A stretch of DNA of 64,000 nt. It comes from Azotobacter vinelandii (GTDB lineage Bacteria > Pseudomonadota > Gammaproteobacteria > Pseudomonadales > Pseudomonadaceae). The stretch lies in the NCBI RefSeq assembly GCF_001571105.1, contig NZ_BCTD01000002.1, one strand, 5' to 3'. Every line of letters starts with the position of its first letter. Position 1 is the stretch's first letter. Position numbers and translations under genes: made by a program. Positions 36,482-45,343 of the stretch are shown one piece after another. Under the pieces are notes generated by a model. It had not been told where the DNA came from. It ran no database searches and was given only the letters and a program-made list of their open reading frames with translations.

Positions 36482-36632
36482 TGGTTTGTTACGGTGTCTT
36501 TAAGCATGGCTCCGCAGCCCTTTGTCGAACTGCCCGTTTTTCGATCATTCCGGTGCCGTCGGGAGCGGATGTGCCGGGACGGCAACTCGTGGTTCCGGCC
36601 CGGCCGGGCCATCCGGGCGGCGTGCCTCGGCG

Positions 36633-36650
36633 TCCCGCCTCGCGGCGGGA
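36633..36650. repeat. GC-rich hairpin upstream of the AEC permease
   Basis: TCCCGCC / GGCGGGA perfect 7-bp stem with a 4-base loop, in the 214-bp gap between the methyltransferase and permease genes. No T run. Role unclear. Confidence 0.5.
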
Positions 36651-36695
36651 GATATGCCGTTATGATAGGTGCCTATTATTTTTCGGACTTTTCAC

Positions 36696-37637
36696 ATGTT
36701 CGCGCTGTTCTCGCAAACCCTGGGCATCACCGCACCGGTATTCGCCATGCTGTTTCTCGGCGTACTGTTGCGGCGCCTCGGCTGGATCGACATCGCCTTC
36801 ATCGACACGGCGTCGACGCTGGTGTTCAAGGGCACCATGCCGACCATGCTGTTCCTCGCGATCCTGCAGGCCGATCTGGATGCGGCGTTGCAACCGGCGC
36901 TGCTCGGCTATTTCACCCTGGCCTCCATCGCCGGCTTCCTGATCGCCTGGGCCTGGTCGCTGTGGCGTTGCCCGCGTCCCGATCGCGGCGTCTATGTGCA
37001 GGGCGCGTTTCGCGGCAACAACGGCATCGTCGGCCTGGCCCTGGCCACCAGCATGTACGGCGATTACGGTCTGTCCCTCGGCGGGGTGCTGGCCGGGGCG
37101 GTGATCCTGGTCTACAACACGCTCGCATCGGTAGTGCTGGCGTTCTACAGTCCGACCGCCCGGACCGATCCCTGGAGCCTCGCCAAGAGCATTCTCGGCA
37201 ACCCGCTGATCATCGGCGTGCTGGTGGCGATCCCGTTCGCCTACTGGCATGTCGGCCTGCCGGCCTGGCTGCTCACCTCCGGCGACTATTTCGCGCAGAT
37301 GACCATGCCGCTGGCGCTGATCTGCATCGGCGGCACCATTTCCCTCGCCGCCCTGCGCGAAAGCGGCGGCATGGCGCTTGGCGCCAGTCTGCTGAAGATG
37401 GTCTGGCTACCGCTGCTGGAGACGCTCGGCGCCTGGCTGTGCGGTTTCCGTGGTGCCGAACTGGGCGTGCTCTTCCTTTATTTCGCGAGCCCGACCGCCG
37501 CGGCCAGCTTCGTCATGGCCAAGGCGGTGGGCGGCAATCATCAGTTGGCGGGCGGGATAGTGGTGATCACCACGCTGTTGGCCGCGGTGACCACCAATAT
37601 CGGTATTTTCATCCTGCAGTGGCTCGGCTGGATCTGA
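36696..37637 (+). CDS. AEC-family (auxin efflux carrier type) permease
   Basis: 313 residues from the ATG at 36696; a GTG at 36669 would add nine residues. Ten membrane helices are apparent. Features typical of AEC permeases are VFAMLFLGVLLRRLGWID at the start, the GNNGIVGLALA and LGNPLIIGVLVAIP segments, LALICIGGTISL and SPTAAASFVMA. Members export or exchange organic acids such as malonate or malate. There is no strong ribosome site and no operon partner, so the substrate cannot be given. Confidence 0.85.
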   Translation: MFALFSQTLGITAPVFAMLFLGVLLRRLGWIDIAFIDTASTLVFKGTMPTMLFLAILQADLDAALQPALLGYFTLASIAGFLIAWAWSLWRCPRPDRGVYVQGAFRGNNGIVGLALATSMYGDYGLSLGGVLAGAVILVYNTLASVVLAFYSPTARTDPWSLAKSILGNPLIIGVLVAIPFAYWHVGLPAWLLTSGDYFAQMTMPLALICIGGTISLAALRESGGMALGASLLKMVWLPLLETLGAWLCGFRGAELGVLFLYFASPTAAASFVMAKAVGGNHQLAGGIVVITTLLAAVTTNIGIFILQWLGWI

Positions 37638-37646
37638 GCTGCGCCC

Positions 37647-38729
37647 TCAGCCTCGCTGCCGCCATCCGCGGACGGCGATGACCAGCAGCGTCACGGCGGT
37701 CAGCGGCAGGGCGTACCAGGCCAGGGCGTCGTGCAGCAGGTCTACGGCGGAAGCGCCGCTGGCGAACAGTACCTGGTAGGCGCCGTAGGCCAGGTAGTAG
37801 CCGAAGAACAGCAACCCCTCCCAGCGGCCGATGCGGTAGCCAGTGAGGAAGATCGGCAGGCAGGCCGCCGCCGCCGCGATCATCACCGGGTAGTCGAAGG
37901 CCAGGGCGTTGGGCGATACCTCGATCGGGGCGGGCGAGACCAGCGCGGCCAGGCCGAGGACCGCGAGCAGGTTGAAGATATTGCTGCCGACGATATTGCC
38001 CACGGCGATATCGCGCTCGCCCTTGATGGCGGCCACCAGCGACGTGGCCAGTTCCGGCAGCGAGGTTCCGGCGGCGACCATGGTCAGGCCTATCGCCAGT
38101 TCGGACAGGCCGAGCGCTCGGGCCAGGGTCACCGTGGCATCGATCAGCAGGTCGGAGCCCCAGACCAGCATGGCCAGGCCGAGGGCGACGAGCGCCAGGT
38201 GGCCAGGCAGGGCGAGGCGTCCCTCGGGCTTCCTGCCGAACTCCGTCTCGAATTCGTTGCCGTCGCCGCTGGTTCCGGCATTCAGGCCGCTGCGCACCTG
38301 AAAGGCGATGTAGGCGAGAATGCCGGCGAACAGCAGCGCTCCATCCGGACGGCCGTACTCGCGGTCGATGGCCAGCAGCCAGGCCAGCAGGCTGACGCCG
38401 ATCATGACGGGTACGTCGAAACGGATCAGTTGACGCGAAACCCGCAACGGAATGACCAGTGCGGACAGGCCGAGGATCATCAGCACGTTGAAGATGTTGC
38501 TGCCGATGGCGTTGCCGACCGCGATATCGCCCTGTCCGCCGCTGGCTGATCGCACGCTGACGGCCATTTCCGGGGCGCTGGTGCCAAAGGCCACCACGGT
38601 CAGGCCGATGATCAGCGGCGGAATGCCGAAGCGGGCGGCCAGGCGTGCGGCGCCGCGGACCAGGGCTTCGGCGCCGGCGATCAGCAGGGCCAGGCCGGCG
38701 ATCAGGCAGATGAAGGTCAGAGGATTCAT
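37647..38729 (-). CDS. Calcium/sodium antiporter family protein (YrbG-like)
   Basis: 360 residues from the ATG at 38729. Two inverted NCX repeats are clear: GLTVVAFGTSAPEMAVSV...GNAIGSNIFNVLMILG and GLTMVAAGTSLPELATSLVAA...GNIVGSNIFNLLAVLG, with the ion-binding glutamates and asparagines intact. About ten helices. Inner-membrane exchange of Ca2+ (or K+) for Na+ or H+ is expected. It is convergent with the AEC gene and has only a 9-bp gap to it. Confidence 0.9.
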   Translation of the reverse strand: MNPLTFICLIAGLALLIAGAEALVRGAARLAARFGIPPLIIGLTVVAFGTSAPEMAVSVRSASGGQGDIAVGNAIGSNIFNVLMILGLSALVIPLRVSRQLIRFDVPVMIGVSLLAWLLAIDREYGRPDGALLFAGILAYIAFQVRSGLNAGTSGDGNEFETEFGRKPEGRLALPGHLALVALGLAMLVWGSDLLIDATVTLARALGLSELAIGLTMVAAGTSLPELATSLVAAIKGERDIAVGNIVGSNIFNLLAVLGLAALVSPAPIEVSPNALAFDYPVMIAAAAACLPIFLTGYRIGRWEGLLFFGYYLAYGAYQVLFASGASAVDLLHDALAWYALPLTAVTLLVIAVRGWRQRG

Positions 38730-38757
38730 TCGGGGTCCGTCCCAGGCGGTCATTCCC

Positions 38758-39129
38758 TCAGTTGTCGAGCAGTTCCAGACGCACCAGGGCCACGCCGGCA
38801 TGCAGTATCTCCAACTGCCGGGCGGCCTTGTAGGACAGGTCGATGATCCGTCCGTGGGTGTGGGGGCCGCGGTCGTTGATGCGCACCACCACGCTGCGGC
38901 GGGTACTCAGGCTGGTCACCCGCACCCGGCTGCCGAGCGGCAGGGTGCGGTGGGCGGCCGTGAGGGTGTTGCGATCCACGGGCTCGCCACTGGCGGTGCG
39001 CTTGCCGTGGTGGTGGCTGGCATAGTAGGAGGCCATGCCCTCGGCGCTGTAGCGGGCGGCTTCGAGCCGCTCCGAAGGGTAGCCGGCGAGCAGGGCGAGG
39101 AGGAGGGCGAGTGGCAATGTTCGCAGCAT
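38758..39129 (-). CDS. Small RlpA-like double-psi beta-barrel protein
   Basis: 123 residues with a signal peptide (LALLLALLAGYPSERLEA). The RlpA/DPBB domain fills the rest: GMASYYASHHHGKRTASGEPVDRNTLTAAHRTLPLGSRVRVT and VVVRINDRGPHTHGRIIDLS. It lacks both the lipobox and the C-terminal SPOR domain of full-length RlpA, so it is a minimal version. Relatives cleave denuded peptidoglycan glycan strands. It may be co-transcribed with gatCAB, 53 bp downstream of gatB. Confidence 0.87.
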   Translation of the reverse strand: MLRTLPLALLLALLAGYPSERLEAARYSAEGMASYYASHHHGKRTASGEPVDRNTLTAAHRTLPLGSRVRVTSLSTRRSVVVRINDRGPHTHGRIIDLSYKAARQLEILHAGVALVRLELLDN

Positions 39130-39182
39130 GATCGAAGCTCCGGGAAGTGCAGCGCCGGCTTGGGCCCGGCGCTGTCGCTGGC

Positions 39183-40631
39183 TCAGCCTTCGAGCTTCTT
39201 CTTCAGCAGTTCGTTGACCTGGCCGGGGTTGGCCTTGCCCTTGGAGGCCTTCATCGCCTGGCCGACGAAGAAGCCGAACATCTTGGCGCGCTTGGCCTCG
39301 TCGGCGGCGCGGTACTGTTCGACCTGGGCGGCGTTGGCGGCCAGCATCTCGTCGAGCATGCTCTCGATGGCGCCGGTGTCGGTGACCTGCTTCAGGCCCT
39401 TCCGCTCGATGATCGCATCGGCGCTGGCGCCTTCATCGGCGGCCAGGGCCTCGAAGACCATCTTGGCGATCTTGCCGGAGATGGTGTTGTCCTGGATGCG
39501 CCGGATCAGTCCGCCGAGCTGTTCGGCGGATACCGGCGAGCGCTCGATCTCCAGGCCTTCCTTGTTGAGCAGGCTGGACAACTCGCCCATCACCCAGTTG
39601 GCCGCCAGCTTGGCATCGCCGCAGACCTCGAAAACCGCCTCGAAGTACTCGGCCATCTCGCGGCTGGCCGACAGCACGCTGGCATCGTAGGCGGACAGAC
39701 CGTACTGGCTCTGGAAACGCTCGCGTTTCTGGTTGGGCAGCTCGGGCAGGGTTTCGCGCAATCGCTCGACGAAACCGTCCTCCAGCACCACCGGCAGCAG
39801 GTCGGGACAGGGGAAGTAGCGGTAATCGTTGGCTTCCTCCTTGCCGCGCATGGAGCGCGTCTCGTCCTTGTTCGGATCGTACAGGCGGGTTTCCTGGATC
39901 ACCTTGCCGCCGTCCTCGATCAGCTCGATCTGCCGTTGGATCTCGTGGTTGATCGCCTTCTCGATGAAGCGGAAGGAGTTGACGTTCTTGATCTCGGCGC
40001 GGGTGCCGAAGGCTTCCTGGCCCCTGGGTCGCACCGAGACGTTGCAGTCGCAGCGTAGCGAACCTTCGGCCATGTTGCCGTCGCAGATGCCGAGGTAGCG
40101 GACCAGCGCATGGATCGCCTTGACGTAGGCGACCGCCTCCTTGGCCGAACGGATGTCCGGCTCGGAGACGATTTCCAGCAGGGGCGTGCCGGCGCGGTTG
40201 AGGTCGATGCCGGTCATGCCGTGGAAGTCCTCGTGCAGGCTCTTGCCGGCGTCTTCCTCCAGATGCGCGCGGGTGATGCCGATGCGCTTGAGCGTGCCGT
40301 CCTCCAGGGTGATATCCAGGTGGCCCTTGCCGACGATGGGCTTGTCCATCTGGCTGGTCTGGTAGCCCTTGGGCAGGTCCGGGTAGAAGTAGTTCTTGCG
40401 GGCGAAGACGTTGGTGTGGCCGATTTCCGCCTCGATGGCCAGGCCGAAGCGGACCGCCATGCGCACGGCTTCCTCGTTGAGCACCGGCAGGGTGCCGGGC
40501 ATGCCGAGGTCGATCAGGCTGGCCTGGGTGTTGGGCTCGGCGCCGAAGGCGGTGGCGCTGCCGGAGAAGATCTTCGAGCGGGTGGCGAGCTGTGCGTGGA
40601 TTTCCAGCCCGATCACGGTTTCCCATTGCAT
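39183..40631 (-). CDS. gatB: Aspartyl/glutamyl-tRNA amidotransferase subunit B
   Basis: 482 residues from the ATG at 40631 (MQWETVIGLEIHAQL). The GatB signature (YFYPDLPKGYQ, LEEDAGKSLH, DLNRAGTPLLEIVSEPD, GSLRCDCNVSVRP) and the C-terminal tail domain are intact. With GatA and GatC it converts Glu-tRNA(Gln) or Asp-tRNA(Asn) to the amide form. The order gatC-gatA-gatB is read leftward, with a 106-bp repeat-bearing gap before gatB. Confidence 0.96.
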   Translation of the reverse strand: MQWETVIGLEIHAQLATRSKIFSGSATAFGAEPNTQASLIDLGMPGTLPVLNEEAVRMAVRFGLAIEAEIGHTNVFARKNYFYPDLPKGYQTSQMDKPIVGKGHLDITLEDGTLKRIGITRAHLEEDAGKSLHEDFHGMTGIDLNRAGTPLLEIVSEPDIRSAKEAVAYVKAIHALVRYLGICDGNMAEGSLRCDCNVSVRPRGQEAFGTRAEIKNVNSFRFIEKAINHEIQRQIELIEDGGKVIQETRLYDPNKDETRSMRGKEEANDYRYFPCPDLLPVVLEDGFVERLRETLPELPNQKRERFQSQYGLSAYDASVLSASREMAEYFEAVFEVCGDAKLAANWVMGELSSLLNKEGLEIERSPVSAEQLGGLIRRIQDNTISGKIAKMVFEALAADEGASADAIIERKGLKQVTDTGAIESMLDEMLAANAAQVEQYRAADEAKRAKMFGFFVGQAMKASKGKANPGQVNELLKKKLEG

Positions 40632-40662
40632 CTGTGTGTTCCTCGAATCTGGTGGCATGCGG

Positions 40663-40736
40663 CCCCTCTCCCGGCCCTGCGGGCCACCCTCTCCCCCGGC
40701 GGGGAGAGGAGCATCGGCCGCATTGCGGAGCGATGC
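40663..40736. repeat. Palindromic C-rich/G-rich repeat and hairpin between gatA and gatB
   Basis: 40663-40709 contains CCCCTCTCCCGG and the inverted CGGGGAGAGG with inner GGCCCTGCGGGCC. It is of the same type as the paired element inside the adhesin gene. A second stem-loop with GCATCG / CGATGC ends follows (40711-40736), adjacent to the gatA stop. Confidence 0.7.
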
Positions 40737-40737
40737 C

Positions 40738-42189
40738 TCAATATCCTTCCGGTGCCCGCTGGTGCCAGTCGGTCGCCTGCTGGTACTGGTGGGCGACGTT
40801 GAGCAGACGGCTCTCCTGGAAGTAGGGCGCGAGCAATTGCACGCCCACCGGCAGGCCGTCGACGAAGCCGGCCGGCATGGACAGGCCGGGAATGCCGGCG
40901 AGGTTGGCGGTGATGGTGTAGATGTCCTCGAGGTAGGCGGCGACCGGGTCGTCGCCCTTCTCGCCGAGCTTCCACGCCGGGTTCGGGGTGGTCGGGCCGA
41001 GGATCAGGTCCACCTCCTGGAAGGCGCCGATGAAGTCGCTGCGGATCAGCCGGCGGATCTTTTGCGCCTTGAGGTAGTAGGCGTCGTAGTAGCCGGCGGA
41101 GAGGGCGTAGGTGCCGACCATGATGCGCCGCTTCACTTCCGCGCCGAAGCCTTCGCCGCGCGAGCGCTTGTACAGGTCCTCGAGGCTCTGCGGGTTCTCG
41201 CAGCGGTAGCCGAAGCGCACGCCGTCGAAGCGCGACAGGTTGGAGGAGGCCTCGGCCGGGGCGATCACGTAGTAGGCGGGGATCGCATGCTGCATGCTGG
41301 GCAGGCCGATTTCCTTCACCGTGGCGCCGAGCTTCTTCAGTTCCTCGACGCAGGCCATCACCGCATCGGACAGGCGCGGATCGAGGCCGGCGCCGAAGTA
41401 TTCGCGCGGCAGGCCGATGCGCAGGCCGGCCAGCGGCCGGTGCAACGCGGCCAGGTAATCGTCCACCGGCTGATCGACGCAGGTGGAGTCCTTCGGGTCG
41501 AAGCCGGCCATGGCGGAGAGCAGCAGGGCGCAGTCCTCGGCGCTGCGCGCCAGCGGGCCGCCCTGGTCGAGGCTGGAGGCGTAGGCGATCATGCCCCAGC
41601 GCGAGACGCGGCCGTAGGTGGGCTTGAGGCCGGTGAGGTTGGTCAATGCCGCCGGCTGGCGGATCGAGCCGCCGGTATCGCTGCCGGTGGCCGCCGGGAC
41701 CAGCCGCGCCGCCACCGCGGCGGCCGAGCCGCCGGAGGAGCCGCCGGGGACGCATTCGGTGTTCCAGGGGTTTCTCACCGGGCCGTAGTGGCTGGATTCG
41801 CTGGCCGAGCCCATGGCGAACTCGTCCATGTTCAGCTTGCCGAGGCTCACGCAGCCGGCGGCGGCGAGTCTCTCCACCACGGTGGCGTCGTAGGGGGCGA
41901 TGAAGTCGTCGAGGATCTTCGAGGCGCAACTGGTGCGCACGCCCTTGGTGCAGAACAGGTCCTTGTGGGCGATCGGCGCGCCGAGCAGGGCGCCGCTCTC
42001 GCCGGCGGCGCGCCGCGCATCGGCGGCGCGGGCCTGCTCCAGGGCCTGCTCGGCGGTGACGGTGATGAAGCTGTTGAGCCCGGGGTCGAGTTCGGCGATG
42101 CGGGCCAGCAGGGCCTCGCTCAGCTCGACGGAGGAGAATTCCTTGGCGGCCAGGCCGCGGGCGATTTGCGCCAGAGTCAGTCGATGCAT
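40738..42189 (-). CDS. gatA: Aspartyl/glutamyl-tRNA amidotransferase subunit A
   Basis: 483 residues from the ATG at 42189, which overlaps the gatC stop; a GTG one codon earlier is possible. The amidase-signature triad is present: Lys in GAPIAHKDLF, serines in GGSSGGSAAAVAARLVPAATGSDTGGSIRQPA. It generates ammonia from glutamine for GatB. The distance to gatB is unusual only because of the inserted repeat. Confidence 0.96.
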   Translation of the reverse strand: MHRLTLAQIARGLAAKEFSSVELSEALLARIAELDPGLNSFITVTAEQALEQARAADARRAAGESGALLGAPIAHKDLFCTKGVRTSCASKILDDFIAPYDATVVERLAAAGCVSLGKLNMDEFAMGSASESSHYGPVRNPWNTECVPGGSSGGSAAAVAARLVPAATGSDTGGSIRQPAALTNLTGLKPTYGRVSRWGMIAYASSLDQGGPLARSAEDCALLLSAMAGFDPKDSTCVDQPVDDYLAALHRPLAGLRIGLPREYFGAGLDPRLSDAVMACVEELKKLGATVKEIGLPSMQHAIPAYYVIAPAEASSNLSRFDGVRFGYRCENPQSLEDLYKRSRGEGFGAEVKRRIMVGTYALSAGYYDAYYLKAQKIRRLIRSDFIGAFQEVDLILGPTTPNPAWKLGEKGDDPVAAYLEDIYTITANLAGIPGLSMPAGFVDGLPVGVQLLAPYFQESRLLNVAHQYQQATDWHQRAPEGY

Positions 42190-42476
42190 CACTCGATCAC
42201 CTTGGGAACCAGATACAGGCCGTTCTCCACGGCCGGGGCGATGGCCTGGTAGGCGTCGCGGTGGTCGGTCTCGGTGACCTCGTCCGGACGCAGGCGCTGG
42301 GTGGCTTCCAGGGGATGGGCCAGGGGCTCGATGCCATGAGTGTCGACGGCCTGCATCCGGTCGATCAGGCCGAGGATGTCGTTCAGGGTCTGGGTGGTGC
42401 GTGGAATCTCGGCGTCGTCCAGCCCCAGGCGGGCCAGGTGAGCGATCTTTTCCACGTCGGAGCGTTCAAGCGCCAT
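42189..42476 (-). CDS. gatC: Aspartyl/glutamyl-tRNA amidotransferase subunit C
   Basis: 95 residues from the ATG at 42476 (GGAG at eight bases). IAHLARLGLDDAEI and the C-terminal RPDEVT...NGLYLVPKVIE are typical of GatC, which wraps around GatA and stabilises the complex. First gene of the operon, divergent from mreB. Confidence 0.95.
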   Translation of the reverse strand: MALERSDVEKIAHLARLGLDDAEIPRTTQTLNDILGLIDRMQAVDTHGIEPLAHPLEATQRLRPDEVTETDHRDAYQAIAPAVENGLYLVPKVIE

Positions 42477-42589
42477 CGGGATTCTCCAGAAAAACGGGCA
42501 GCCGGCCGCTGGGGGAAAGTCCGGGCACCGGGGCACGGACAGGGGGCGAAGACCGTGCTCGCCGGCCTTGCGGGCTGCTGAAAACGGGG

Positions 42590-42638
42590 AATTTAGCACA
42601 GTGGGCGCCTTGCCCAAAATCCCTGCCATTGTTAGAGT
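42590..42638. promoter_or_regulatory. Back-to-back promoters for gatC and mreB
   Basis: Rightward: TTGCCC at 42610-42615, 17-bp spacer, TAGAGT at 42633-42638, giving an mreB transcript. Leftward: TTGGGC (complement of 42612-42617), 16-bp spacer, TAAATT (complement of 42590-42595) for gatC. The two -35 elements share bases, so polymerases would compete. Prediction only. Confidence 0.5.
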
Positions 42639-42681
42639 TTGCGCTCTTTTTTACCCATGCTTCGCCTCAGGGTTCCCGTCA

Positions 42682-43719
42682 ATGTTCAAGAAACTCCGTG
42701 GCATGTTTTCCAGCGATCTGTCGATCGATCTGGGAACTGCCAACACCCTCATCTATATGCGCGAGCGCGGCATCGTTCTGAACGAGCCGTCCGTGGTCGC
42801 CATCCGCACGCACGGCAACCAGAAGAGCGTCGTAGCGGTTGGCACCGAGGCCAAGCGCATGTTGGGACGAACCCCGGGCAACATCACCGCGATCCGTCCG
42901 ATGAAGGATGGCGTGATCGCCGATTTCAGCGTTTGCGAAAAGATGCTGCAGTATTTCATCAACAAGGTGCACGAGAGCAGTTTCCTGCAGCCCAGTCCGC
43001 GCGTGCTGATCTGCGTGCCCTGCAAGTCGACCCAGGTCGAGCGCCGGGCCATCCGCGAGTCGGCCCTCGGTGCCGGTGCCCGCGAAGTGTTCCTGATCGA
43101 GGAGCCGATGGCCGCGGCCATCGGCGCCGGCCTGCCGGTGGACGAGGCGCATGGCTCGATGGTGGTGGACATCGGCGGCGGCACCACCGAGATCGCCCTG
43201 ATTTCGCTGAACGGCGTGGTCTATGCCGAATCGGTCCGGGTCGGCGGCGACCGTTTCGACGAAGCCATCGTCACCTATGTGCGGCGTAACTACGGCAGTC
43301 TGATCGGCGAGGCGACCGCCGAGCGCATCAAGCAGGAGATCGGTGCCGCCTGGCCGGGCAGCGAGGTGCGCGAGATCGACGTGCGCGGGCGCAATCTGGC
43401 CGAGGGCGTGCCGCGCAGCTTCACCCTCAATTCCAACGAGGTGCTGGATGCGATCCAGGAGTCGCTGGCGAGCATCGTGCAGTCGGTGAAGAGCGCCCTG
43501 GAGCAGTCTCCGCCGGAGCTGGCCGCGGACATCGCCGAGCGCGGTCTGGTACTGACCGGCGGGGGCGCCCTGTTGCGCGATCTGGACAAGCTGCTGGCCC
43601 AGGAAACCGGACTGCCGGTGATCGTCGCCGAGGACCCGCTGACCTGTGTGGCGCGCGGCTGCGGCCGGGCGCTGGAAATGATCGACAGCCACCGCATGGA
43701 TCTGCTCTCCACCGAGTGA
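42682..43719 (+). CDS. mreB: Rod-shape actin homologue MreB
   Basis: 345 residues. Start at ATG 42682 with AGGG upstream (MFKKLRGMFSSDLSIDLGTANTLIY). Actin-type ATPase motifs are present: phosphate 1 (DLGTANT), phosphate 2 (VVDIGGGTTEIA) and the adenosine motif (GLVLTGGGALLRDLD). It polymerises at the inner membrane to guide the elongasome. First gene of mreBCD. Confidence 0.97.
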   Translation: MFKKLRGMFSSDLSIDLGTANTLIYMRERGIVLNEPSVVAIRTHGNQKSVVAVGTEAKRMLGRTPGNITAIRPMKDGVIADFSVCEKMLQYFINKVHESSFLQPSPRVLICVPCKSTQVERRAIRESALGAGAREVFLIEEPMAAAIGAGLPVDEAHGSMVVDIGGGTTEIALISLNGVVYAESVRVGGDRFDEAIVTYVRRNYGSLIGEATAERIKQEIGAAWPGSEVREIDVRGRNLAEGVPRSFTLNSNEVLDAIQESLASIVQSVKSALEQSPPELAADIAERGLVLTGGGALLRDLDKLLAQETGLPVIVAEDPLTCVARGCGRALEMIDSHRMDLLSTE

Positions 43720-43756
43720 GCCGCCGGGCCGGGCTCCGGGGTGCGCGCCGGAAGCG

Positions 43757-44812
43757 ATGCCCTCCGGTGTCCCGGGGGGTGTGACAGGCGGTTGGGTGTG
43801 TAGTCGCGAGGAACCCGCTATCAAACTGCTCTTCAGCAAAGGGCCTTCGCTCGTGATGCGTCTGTTGGTGCTGGTGGTGCTCGCCGCCACGCTGATGGTG
43901 GTGGATGCCCGTTTCGACACGCTCAAGCCGGTACGCAGCCAACTGGGATTGGTGCTGACCCCTTTCTATTGGCTGGCCGATCTGCCGGTGCGCATCTGGG
44001 ATGGCGTCAATCAGCAGTTCAGCAGCCGTAGCGAGCTGCTAGCGGAAAACGAGAAGCTCAAGGCCGAGGCCCTGCTGATGCAACGCCGCCTGCAGAAGCT
44101 GGCGGCGCTGACCGAGCAGAACGTGCGTCTGCGCGAACTGCTCAACTCCGCGGCGCTGGTGGACGAGAAGGTGCTGGTCGGCGAGCTGATCGGCGTCGAT
44201 CCTAATCCCTTCACCCATCGCATCCTGATCGACAAGGGCGAGCGCGACGGGGTGTTTCTCGGCCAGCCGGTGCTCGATGCCCGCGGTTTGATGGGGCAGG
44301 TAGTGGAAGTCATGCCCTACTCGGCGCGGGTGCTGCTGCTCACCGATACCACCCACAGCATTCCGGTGCAGGTCAACCGCAACGGTCTGCGCGCCATCGC
44401 CGTCGGCACCGGCAATCCGGAGCGTCTCGAACTGCGCCATGTCGCCGATACCGCCGACGTCAAGGAAGGCGACCTGCTGGTCAGCTCCGGCATGGGCCAG
44501 CGCTTTCCCGCCGGTTATCCGGTGGCCGTGGTGAGCGAGGTGATCCACGATTCCGGACAGCCGTTCGCCATCGTTCGCGCCGTGCCCACGGCGGCCCTCA
44601 ATCGTACCCGTTACATGCTCATGGTGTTCAGCGATCCGCGCTCGCCGGAGCAGCGCGCCAGCGAGGCGGCCCAGGCGCAGGAGGCGCACGATCGCCAGCT
44701 CGCCGAGCAGGCGAAGAAGCAGGACGCGAAGCCCTCGGCGGAGGCTGCGCCGGCTCCCGCGCCGGCGCAGCCGGCACGACCGGCCCCGGCAAGTGCGGGT
44801 GGGGCACGCTGA
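43757..44812 (+). CDS. mreC: Rod-shape protein MreC
   Basis: The frame opens at the ATG 43757 (351 residues), but the family usually begins near KLLFSKGPSLVMRLL. The best ribosome site, GAGGAA, lies seven bases before an ATC codon at 43820, with GTG codons at 43781 and 43796 as other options. So the true start is uncertain and may be non-standard. One membrane helix (RLLVLVVLAATLMVVD) is followed by a coiled coil (SRSELLAENEKLKAEALLMQRRLQKLAAL) and two beta-barrel domains. The C-terminus (residues 300-351) is Ala/Pro-rich. It couples MreB to the periplasmic cell-wall machinery. Confidence 0.93.
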   Translation: MPSGVPGGVTGGWVCSREEPAIKLLFSKGPSLVMRLLVLVVLAATLMVVDARFDTLKPVRSQLGLVLTPFYWLADLPVRIWDGVNQQFSSRSELLAENEKLKAEALLMQRRLQKLAALTEQNVRLRELLNSAALVDEKVLVGELIGVDPNPFTHRILIDKGERDGVFLGQPVLDARGLMGQVVEVMPYSARVLLLTDTTHSIPVQVNRNGLRAIAVGTGNPERLELRHVADTADVKEGDLLVSSGMGQRFPAGYPVAVVSEVIHDSGQPFAIVRAVPTAALNRTRYMLMVFSDPRSPEQRASEAAQAQEAHDRQLAEQAKKQDAKPSAEAAPAPAPAQPARPAPASAGGAR

Positions 44813-45292
44813 ATGGGCGAGCACAACGGTTGGCTGATCTGGGCCAGCTATCTGGTGGGCCTGTTGCTCAGCGTGGCGCCCATGCCGGATTTCATGGAAC
44901 TCGGCCGGCCGTTGTGGCTGGCGATGTTCATCACCTACTGGATTCTGTCCGTGCCGCAGCGGGTCAGCCTGACCCTGACTTGGCTGCTGGGGCTGGCGAT
45001 GGATGTGCTCTATGGGGTTCTGCTCGGACAGCATGCCCTGACCCTGACGCTGATCGCCTTCCTGATGCTGACCTTGCAGCAGCGTGTCCGCATGTTTCCG
45101 CTCTGGCAACAGAGCCTGGTCCTGCTGGTAGTCTTCGGCCTGGCCCAACTGGTACAGCTCTGGCTCAATGCGCTGGCCGGCAATCGCCCGCCGACCCTGG
45201 TCTTCTTGCTGCCGGCTCTGGTCAGCGCCCTGCTCTGGCCCTGGGTGTTCACCGCTCTGCGCAGTCTTCGACTGCGCTTCAATGTCAATTGA
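44813..45292 (+). CDS. mreD: Rod-shape protein MreD
   Basis: 159 residues starting directly after the mreC stop. Five membrane helices (for example WLIWASYLVGLLLSVAPMP, LWLAMFITYWILSVP, LTWLLGLAMDVLYGVLLG, LVLLVVFGLAQLVQLWL). The GLAMDVLYG motif is characteristic. Third gene of the operon. Confidence 0.94.
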   Translation: MGEHNGWLIWASYLVGLLLSVAPMPDFMELGRPLWLAMFITYWILSVPQRVSLTLTWLLGLAMDVLYGVLLGQHALTLTLIAFLMLTLQQRVRMFPLWQQSLVLLVVFGLAQLVQLWLNALAGNRPPTLVFLLPALVSALLWPWVFTALRSLRLRFNVN

Positions 45293-45343
45293 CCCCTGGT
45301 TCCGGCGTGACGGCGGGTGGATCTTCAGACAGAGGGAAATCGC

